The notes beneath the pieces were generated by a model. That model worked only from the letters and a program-made list of their open reading frames with translations. It had not been told where the DNA came from and did not search any database. Below, one piece after another: positions 58,797 to 64,000 of a DNA stretch of 64,000 bases; position 1 is the first letter of the stretch, and each line of letters begins with the position of its first letter. The stretch lies in assembly GCA_047974805.1 (NCBI GenBank), contig JBKECS010000011.1:1-64000 (forward strand). Direction: 5' to 3'. The stretch comes from JAJXUB01 sp047974805. GTDB taxonomy: Bacteria; Actinomycetota; Actinomycetes; Actinomycetales; Dermatophilaceae. Both the position numbers and the translations under genes were made by a program.

Positions 58797-60767
58797 ATGA
58801 GCATCGTGCACTCCGGGATCGACCGATCAGCGCAGGACGACACCGTCAGGGTTCAGGACGATCTGTTCGCCTTCGCCAACGGCCGTTGGCTTGCCGATGT
58901 GGAGATTCCGCCGGACCGGGCCCGCTACGGGACCTTCGACATGCTGCGCGATCGCGCCGAAACGGACTGCCGGACCATCATCGAGGAGTTCGTCGCCGGT
59001 GCCGCCTCCGGGACAGATCTGGACCCGACCCAACGCAAGCTGGCCGACCTGTACACCTCGTTCATGGACGAGGCGCGGGTCCAGGCCGTGGGGCGTGCAC
59101 CCCTGGCGCCCCTGCTGGAGGAGATCGACCAGCTCACCGACATCGCAGAGATTCCCGCCCTCCTCGGCCGTTGGATACGTGACGGGGTGCCCGGGCTGGT
59201 CTACCCCTTCGTCAATACCGACGACCGGGATGCCAGCGCCTACATCGTCTTCCTCGAACAGGGCGGACTCGGCCTGCCGGACGAGTCGTACTACCGCGAC
59301 GTGTCGTATGCCCCTGTGCGGTCGGCCTACCGGGATCATGTCGCCGCGATGCTTGCGCTCGCCGGTGTGGACCAGCCGACCCAGGCGGCGAGCAGCGTCC
59401 TCGACGTGGAAAGCGCGATTGCCGCCGAGCATTGGGATCGGGTGAGCAACCGGGATCCATTGAAGACCTACACCAAGGTGTCGGCGGAGGAGCTCGGGCA
59501 GTGGGCGCCTGCCTACGATTGGGCCGCCTGGTTCACGGCGATGGGGGCTCCGCAGGCGGCCTACGCGCAGGTGGTGGTGCGCCAACCGAGCTTCGTCCAG
59601 GCCGTGTCGCGGCTGCTGGTCGAGCACCCGTTGAGCACATGGCAAGCATGGCTGCGCTGGCATCTGGTGCACGAATTCGCGCCCTACCTGACGGTCGATA
59701 TCGTCACCGAGAACTTCCGCTTCTTCGGTGAGACGTTGTCGGGAATGACCCAGCAGCGCGCCCGTTGGAAGCGTGGCGTGGCCCTGGTGGAGGATGGGAT
59801 GGGGGACGGGCTGGGCAAGGCCTACGTGCAACGGCATTTCCCGCCCGCGGCTGCGTCCCGGATGGCACACCTGGTGGACAACCTCGTCGAGGCCTTCCGG
59901 CGGGACTTCACCGACCTGGCGTGGATGTCACCGGCCACCCGGGAACAGGCCTTGGACAAGCTCAACCGGTTCACCCCGAAGATCGGCTATCCACAGCGTT
60001 GGAAGGACTACACCGACCTGCGGATCGACGCGCAGGACCTCTTCGGCAACGTATGCCGAGCCGCAGCTGCCGAACTCGATCGCCAACTCGCCAAGCTCGG
60101 CGGCCCGGTGGATCGAGACGAGTGGTTCCTCACCCCGCAGACGGTCAATGCCTATTACAACCCCGGCCTGAACGAGATCGTCTTCCCGGCGGCCATCCTG
60201 CAGCCGCCGTTCTTCGATGCCACCGCGGACGACGCGGTGAACTACGGCGGCATCGGCGCCGTCATCGGTCACGAGCTCGGCCACGGGTTCGACGATCAGG
60301 GCTCGCGATATGACGGAGCGGGGGAGTTGCGGGACTGGTGGACTCAGCAGGACCGGGATCGTTTCGAGGAGCGGGCACACGCCCTCATCGAACAGTTCAA
60401 CACCCTTGAGGCGCCCGACGCACCCGGGCGCACCGTTAACGGTGCCTTGACCGTGGGGGAGAACATCGGCGATCTCGGCGGTCTGACTATCGGGCTCAAG
60501 GCATACCGGATCGCCTGTGAAACCTCGGGATCGCCGGTGATCGATTCGATGACCGGAGACCAGCGGTTCTTCCTCGGCTGGGCTCAGGTGTGGCGTGGGA
60601 AGGCTCGCGAGGCCGAAGCCATCCGACTGTTGGCCATCGATCCGCATGCCCCTGCAGGCCTCCGGGCGAACATCGCCCGCAATCTCACCGAATTCCACGA
60701 AGCCTTCGAGGTGGAGCCAACGGATGGGATGTGGCTGGCCGAGCAAGATCGGGTACGGATCTTCTGA
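58797..60767 (+). CDS. pepO: M13-family zinc metallopeptidase (PepO/neprilysin type)
   Basis: The 656-residue enzyme has VQDDLFAFANGRWL near residue 20, the M13 N-domain, NAYYNPGLNEIVFPAAILQP near 452, the zinc motif IGHELGHGFDDQG (HExxH from residue 492) and the third ligand glutamate in VGENIGDLGGLTI near 552, plus the terminal CxxW-like change to MWLAEQD (no disulfide, as in cytosolic forms). No signal peptide is present, so it acts in the cytoplasm on short peptides. ATG 58788 is an alternative start. It is an addition between smc and ftsY. Confidence 0.92.
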   Translation: MSIVHSGIDRSAQDDTVRVQDDLFAFANGRWLADVEIPPDRARYGTFDMLRDRAETDCRTIIEEFVAGAASGTDLDPTQRKLADLYTSFMDEARVQAVGRAPLAPLLEEIDQLTDIAEIPALLGRWIRDGVPGLVYPFVNTDDRDASAYIVFLEQGGLGLPDESYYRDVSYAPVRSAYRDHVAAMLALAGVDQPTQAASSVLDVESAIAAEHWDRVSNRDPLKTYTKVSAEELGQWAPAYDWAAWFTAMGAPQAAYAQVVVRQPSFVQAVSRLLVEHPLSTWQAWLRWHLVHEFAPYLTVDIVTENFRFFGETLSGMTQQRARWKRGVALVEDGMGDGLGKAYVQRHFPPAAASRMAHLVDNLVEAFRRDFTDLAWMSPATREQALDKLNRFTPKIGYPQRWKDYTDLRIDAQDLFGNVCRAAAAELDRQLAKLGGPVDRDEWFLTPQTVNAYYNPGLNEIVFPAAILQPPFFDATADDAVNYGGIGAVIGHELGHGFDDQGSRYDGAGELRDWWTQQDRDRFEERAHALIEQFNTLEAPDAPGRTVNGALTVGENIGDLGGLTIGLKAYRIACETSGSPVIDSMTGDQRFFLGWAQVWRGKAREAEAIRLLAIDPHAPAGLRANIARNLTEFHEAFEVEPTDGMWLAEQDRVRIF

Positions 60768-60814
60768 CGGACTGCCTTACCCACGCCGCACGGATCACTG
60801 AGAGGATCACCGTC

Positions 60815-62005
60815 GTGAACACCCAGGAATCCCTCATTATCGCTGTGGCCGTCCTGGTCGTCGCCGGGCTGGTGATCCTCGGGCTCCTGCGCTCCCGCCG
60901 GGCCCGGTCGGGCCGGGTAGCGCCACCACCGAAGACCGGTGCGGCGCCACGCAGGCCGGAGGAGGCCGACGGCGAGGCAGGCGAGCTGCCACCGGACCTC
61001 GCCGAGCCCGGCCCGCCGGAGGATCTCAGCGACCGAGAGGCCCCGCCTGGACCGGCGCCCACGGCCACCCTCGAACGGCCGGAGTCCCCGGTCGGGCGGC
61101 TGCAGCGACTCCGGGCCAGGCTCTCGCGGTCCAACACCGTCCTCGGACGCGGGCTGCTCGCCGTGCTGTCCCGGGGCCAGTTGGACGAGCAGGCCTGGGA
61201 AGAGGTCGAAGACACGTTGCTCGGCGCCGACCTCGGGGTGGAGGCGACCACCGAGCTGGTGGACAAGCTACGGACGCAAGTCACGGTGGCCGGGACCAGG
61301 GACGAAGCCACCGTTCGGGGCTGGCTGCGGGCCGACCTACTCGAGCTCATCGACCCCCAGATGGACCGCACCCTGGCCGACAGCCGGGTGGGTGATCGTC
61401 CCAGCGTCATGCTCGTTGTGGGCGTCAACGGTGTTGGGAAGACGACGACCGTCGGCAAGCTCGCCCGCGTGCTGGTCGCCCAGGACAAGGACGTCCTCTT
61501 GGGCGCCGCCGACACTTTCCGGGCCGCCGCCGCCGATCAACTGCAGACCTGGGGCTCCCGGGTCGGGGTACCGACGGTGCGCTCGGACCGGGACGGTGCC
61601 GACCCCGCGGCGGTGGCCTTCGACGCCGTCCAAGCCGGCCAGGAGAACGAATGCGACGTCGTGCTGCTCGACACGGCCGGGCGACTGCATACCAAGGTCG
61701 GGCTCATGGATGAGCTTGGCAAGGTCAAGCGTGTCGTGGAGAAGCTCTCACCGATCGATGAGGTCCTGCTCGTCCTCGACGCGACCACGGGTCAAAACGG
61801 ATTGCGGCAGGCAGAGGTGTTCGCGGAGGTCGTCGGCATCACCGGGGTGGTGCTGACCAAGCTCGATGGGACAGCCAAGGGGGGCATCGTCGTCGCGGTC
61901 CAGCGTCAGCTGGGGGTGCCGGTCAAGCTCGTCGGCCTCGGCGAAGGTCCCGACGACCTGGCCCCGTTCGATCCGGATGCCTTCGTCGACGCCATTCTCG
62001 ACTAG
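60815..62005 (+). CDS. ftsY: Signal recognition particle receptor FtsY
   Basis: FtsY is the membrane GTPase that receives SRP-ribosome complexes. The 396-residue protein has an N-terminal transmembrane helix (IIAVAVLVVAGLVILGLL, residues 7-24), a charged Pro/Glu-rich linker (A domain) to about residue 90, then the NG domain: GVNGVGKTTTVGKLAR near 205, DTFRAAAADQL near 231, LLDTAGRLHTK near 286, TKLDGTAKGG near 348 and GLGEGPDDLAPF near 376. GTG 60815 follows GAGAGGA. It closes the conserved plus-strand block; a hairpin repeat follows. Confidence 0.95.
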   Translation: MNTQESLIIAVAVLVVAGLVILGLLRSRRARSGRVAPPPKTGAAPRRPEEADGEAGELPPDLAEPGPPEDLSDREAPPGPAPTATLERPESPVGRLQRLRARLSRSNTVLGRGLLAVLSRGQLDEQAWEEVEDTLLGADLGVEATTELVDKLRTQVTVAGTRDEATVRGWLRADLLELIDPQMDRTLADSRVGDRPSVMLVVGVNGVGKTTTVGKLARVLVAQDKDVLLGAADTFRAAAADQLQTWGSRVGVPTVRSDRDGADPAAVAFDAVQAGQENECDVVLLDTAGRLHTKVGLMDELGKVKRVVEKLSPIDEVLLVLDATTGQNGLRQAEVFAEVVGITGVVLTKLDGTAKGGIVVAVQRQLGVPVKLVGLGEGPDDLAPFDPDAFVDAILD

Positions 62006-62095
62006 GGGCCTGAGCGCCCCGGCGGTCTGGACGGTATGCCTGCACGCGGCTTGTCGGCGACAATCACGGTCCCGTCGACCAGGACATGACAAGGT

Positions 62096-62168
62096 AACCC
62101 GGAGCTTGGCAAGGGGAACTTTCCCTTGCCAAGCTCCGGGTTCCCACCTGAGGCGCAAATCCGGAGGC
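62096..62168 (+). repeat. Intergenic hairpin repeat, copy 3
   Basis: AACCCGGAGCTTGGCAAGGG (62096-62115) pairs perfectly with its complement (62123-62142), and is followed by the family tail CCCACCTGAGGCGCAAATCC and GGAGG. The stem differs from copy 1 at several positions, but pairing is kept by changes on both sides. It lies in the 172-bp gap between the converging ftsY and hypB genes and may act as a terminator there. Confidence 0.78.
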
Positions 62169-62177
62169 GGGGCTGGG

Positions 62178-62966
62178 CTAGGTGGGGGTCACGGCCGGGA
62201 CGTGTTGACGGACCCAGTCGATCCACGCGTCCATGCCCTCGCCGGTCCGGGCGCTGAGGGTGATGAGTTCGGCCGTGGGGTTGATTCGGCGCAGGTTCTC
62301 CTCGAAGGTTGCCAGATCGGCGTCCAGATACGGGATGAGGTCGGCCTTGTTAACGATGACGAGGTCGACCGCGCGGAACATCACCGGGTATTTCAACGGC
62401 TTCTCCTCACCCTCGGTGATGGAGTAGACCATCGCCCGGTGCTGGGCGCCGACGTCGAACTCGGCTGGGCAGACGAGATTGCCCACGTTCTCGACGAAGA
62501 GCACGTCCAGGGCGGGCAGGTCCAGGCTGTCCAACGCCCGGGCCACCATGGGGGCGTCCAGGTGGCACTCGCCACCGAAACCGTCGCTGGTGTTCAGCAG
62601 GCTGACCTGGGCTCCGAAGCCGGCAAGACGGTCCGCGTCGATGCTCGTCTCGATGTCGCCTTCGACGACACCGCAGCGCACCTCACCAGAGAGCTCGGCA
62701 AGCGTGCGGGCCAACAGCGTCGTCTTGCCGGCCCCAGGGGAGGACATGAGGTTGATCGCGGTGACCCCGGCCTCTTCGAGCCGGTTCCGATTGCGCTCCG
62801 CGGCCCGGTCGTTCTCGTCGAAGATCCGCTCGAGCACGACGACGCGCTCGGTCCCGGTGGCATACGCGCTCATGTCGCCGTGGGCCAAGGGATCAGCGGG
62901 TTCGCCATGATGGTCGTGGTCGTGGTCGTGCACGGTGCCGTCGTCGTGGCGGTGGAAGCGCCCCAT
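62178..62966 (-). CDS. hypB: Nickel-incorporation GTPase HypB
   Basis: HypB loads nickel into [NiFe]-hydrogenase with HypA. The 262-residue protein has a His/Asp-rich nickel-storing N-terminus (HRHDDGTVHDHDHDHH, residues 5-20), the P-loop SSPGAGKTT (75-83), the metal-site region GGECHLDAPMV near 130, ENVGNLVCPAEFD near 160 and the NKAD base motif near 213. It lies 63 bp behind hypA on the same strand. No hydrogenase structural gene is visible before the window ends, so it may also serve urease or a distant hydrogenase. Confidence 0.93.
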   Translation of the reverse strand: MGRFHRHDDGTVHDHDHDHHGEPADPLAHGDMSAYATGTERVVVLERIFDENDRAAERNRNRLEEAGVTAINLMSSPGAGKTTLLARTLAELSGEVRCGVVEGDIETSIDADRLAGFGAQVSLLNTSDGFGGECHLDAPMVARALDSLDLPALDVLFVENVGNLVCPAEFDVGAQHRAMVYSITEGEEKPLKYPVMFRAVDLVIVNKADLIPYLDADLATFEENLRRINPTAELITLSARTGEGMDAWIDWVRQHVPAVTPT

Positions 62967-63029
62967 GAGGACTCCTTCGTCAGAGGTTGATCGGATGATG
63001 AATGCGGTGATGGGCCGACGCCGGCCAGG

Positions 63030-63395
63030 TCACGGGGGCGCCGGGGCTGTGGTTCGGGCCTCCCCGACGTCCATGGACGTGATGAGGAATTCCTCGCCGG
63101 TTCGGACCTCGATGTCTCCGGAGGCACAGCGCGCGCAGACGAGAACGAGGTCGTGCTCGACCTCGGTCAGCTCGTGGCAGGCTCGGCACGCCAGCGTGAT
63201 CGGGATCGATTCGATCTGGAGGCGGGAGTCCGCCAGCGGTCCGTCCTGGACGACGAGGGTCCAACAGTAGGTCAAGGTCTCGGGGACCACCTGGCGCAGC
63301 CGCCCCACCTGGAGGTGGACCGTCTGGACCTCGCGGCCCTGGGCGGCCTGGGCGACGACCTTGTAGATCTGCTGGCATAGGGACAGTTCGTGCAC
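63030..63395 (-). CDS. hypA: Hydrogenase nickel/zinc chaperone HypA
   Basis: The 121-residue protein begins MHELSLC, with the nickel-binding His2/Glu3, and has a zinc finger of C70/C73 (CRAC) and C87/C90 (CARC). It passes nickel to HypB or the apo-hydrogenase. GTG 63395 lies 4 nt after the AraC-type gene stop, in the same direction, so regulator, hypA and hypB probably form one operon. The Ala/Pro-rich end (TTAPAPP) is not conserved. Confidence 0.93.
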   Translation of the reverse strand: MHELSLCQQIYKVVAQAAQGREVQTVHLQVGRLRQVVPETLTYCWTLVVQDGPLADSRLQIESIPITLACRACHELTEVEHDLVLVCARCASGDIEVRTGEEFLITSMDVGEARTTAPAPP

Positions 63396-63399
63396 GTCA

Positions 63400-64000
63400 T
63401 CACTTTCGCAGAGTCAGCGACGGGGTCTCGCCGAAGCGCCGTCGGTAGAGGGCCGCGAAGTTGCCCAGGTGGGTGAACCCCCACGATTGGGCCACTTCGG
63501 TGACGGTGACACCGTCCTCGGGCAGAGCGTCGGCGAGTTGGGCACGAACCCGGTCCAGCCGAAGATCGCGCACATAGGCCATCGGGGTGGTGCCCAGGTC
63601 GGCCCGGAAGCCTTGTTGGATGGACCGCCGGCTCATCCGCGCGTGCCGGGCCAGGTCGTCCAACGTGATGGCCCGGGCAATGTTCTGCTCGATGTAGGCG
63701 ATCGAACGGCGGACCGCCGGACGGCCGCTGCGGGTGTGCTCCCGCACGAGATCGTGGTGATGGCTCGACGGCTGGATGAGTAGCAGGGTGGAGATGACGA
63801 AGTCCTCGACCGGTCCGGCACCGGCGCCCTGGTGCAGCAGCGATCCCTGGTTGAGGATTTCGCTGGACAGCAACTGCATCGCCGTGTGCCACCGGGTGGC
63901 CACATCGCTGGTCAAGTCCATGATCGGAGCGAACCTGATCGGGGTCGTCGAGGTGCGCCCACGCATACGGGCCACAGCGGTCTCGAGGGCGTCGGCCTCG
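63400..64000 (-). CDS. AraC-family transcriptional regulator, truncated by the window end
   Basis: About 200 residues are visible; the frame runs to the right edge with no stop or certain start (GTG 63975 is possible but the frame stays open beyond). The C-terminal AraC DNA-binding domain is complete: AITLDDLARHARMSRRSIQQ with the first helix-turn-helix, GTTPMAYVRDLRLDRVRAQL, and the second HTH VTEVAQSWGFTHLGNFAALY followed by RRFGETPSL. The upstream part contains the beginning of an effector domain. It shares strand and close spacing with hypA-hypB, so it may regulate a hydrogenase or nickel-enzyme operon. Confidence 0.88.
   Translation of the reverse strand, partial: EADALETAVARMRGRTSTTPIRFAPIMDLTSDVATRWHTAMQLLSSEILNQGSLLHQGAGAGPVEDFVISTLLLIQPSSHHHDLVREHTRSGRPAVRRSIAYIEQNIARAITLDDLARHARMSRRSIQQGFRADLGTTPMAYVRDLRLDRVRAQLADALPEDGVTVTEVAQSWGFTHLGNFAALYRRRFGETPSLTLRK

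Noticed and set aside
1..64000. CRISPR array, insertion sequence, prophage or integron
   Set aside because: No regularly spaced repeats, transposase, integrase or phage genes were found; most of the window is conserved housekeeping order.

Overview
The window comes from a high-GC Gram-positive actinobacterium. Codon use is strongly G/C-ended, many starts are GTG, many genes look leaderless (a TANNNT-like -10 about 6-9 nt before the start codon), F420 (fbiD/cofC) and NrtR-type NAD regulation are present, and gene order largely follows the conserved actinobacterial block known in Mycobacterium tuberculosis from ilvB1-ilvN-ilvC-serA-leuB through gltX-leuC-leuD-hup-gpsA-ddl-thiL-recG-coaD-rpmF-rnc-mutM-smc to ftsY (compared from memory). 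The gene complement and style suggest Micrococcales (Intrasporangiaceae/Dermatophilaceae-like), but that placement is inference.

Layout. 1-9.9 kb: branched-chain amino acid and serine biosynthesis (ilvB leader peptide and attenuator, ilvB-ilvN-ilvC, serA, leuB, ilvE), interrupted by a glutamine amidotransferase and a short DedA/VTT-like membrane protein. 9.9-17.6 kb: a HAD phosphatase, then an accessory operon (APC permease, FadR-type GntR regulator, glutamine-synthetase-like ligase, aldehyde dehydrogenase, SDR, PuuD-type amidase) that reads as a gamma-glutamylation route for a polyamine or other amine. 17.6-18.8 kb: a frameshifted AbiEi/DUF559 nuclease gene. 18.9-25.2 kb: citramalate synthase behind its own attenuator (leader peptide with tandem Ile codons), then NrtR and nadABC. 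25.3-32.1 kb: a 3-methyladenine-glycosylase-like gene, PH-domain protein, FAH hydrolase, an SOS-box-linked DUF222-HNH gene, gltX, HAD and tRNA-Gln/tRNA-Glu. 32.2-35.6 kb: IclR regulator divergent from leuCD, then HU. 35.6-45.3 kb: glycosyltransferase, murA, fbiD, plsC-gpsA, a PLP sulfur enzyme, ddl, DUF3515, AsnC-RAM, thiL and rpmB. 45.4-62 kb: DAK2-family protein, recG, frameshifted rsmD, PhzF, coaD, yceD-rpmF-rnc-mutM-acyP, chorismate mutase, smc, M13 peptidase, ftsY. 62.2-64 kb: AraC-hypA-hypB on the minus strand, the AraC gene running off the window end.

Functional logic. ilvBN/ilvC/ilvE with leuB, leuCD and cimA supply Val, Leu and Ile, with two translation-coupled attenuators and one IclR operator as visible control points. 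nadABC under NrtR make NAD. GltX sits with tRNA-Glu and tRNA-Gln, both expected GluRS substrates in bacteria that use GatCAB.

Signals beyond genes: (i) an over-represented GTATGCC/GGCATAC heptamer (roughly one per kb, both orientations, all reading frames); (ii) a three-copy intergenic hairpin repeat; (iii) two apparent single-base frameshifts; (iv) a LexA-like box abutting the DUF222-HNH promoter. No CRISPR array, rRNA, insertion sequence or prophage was seen.
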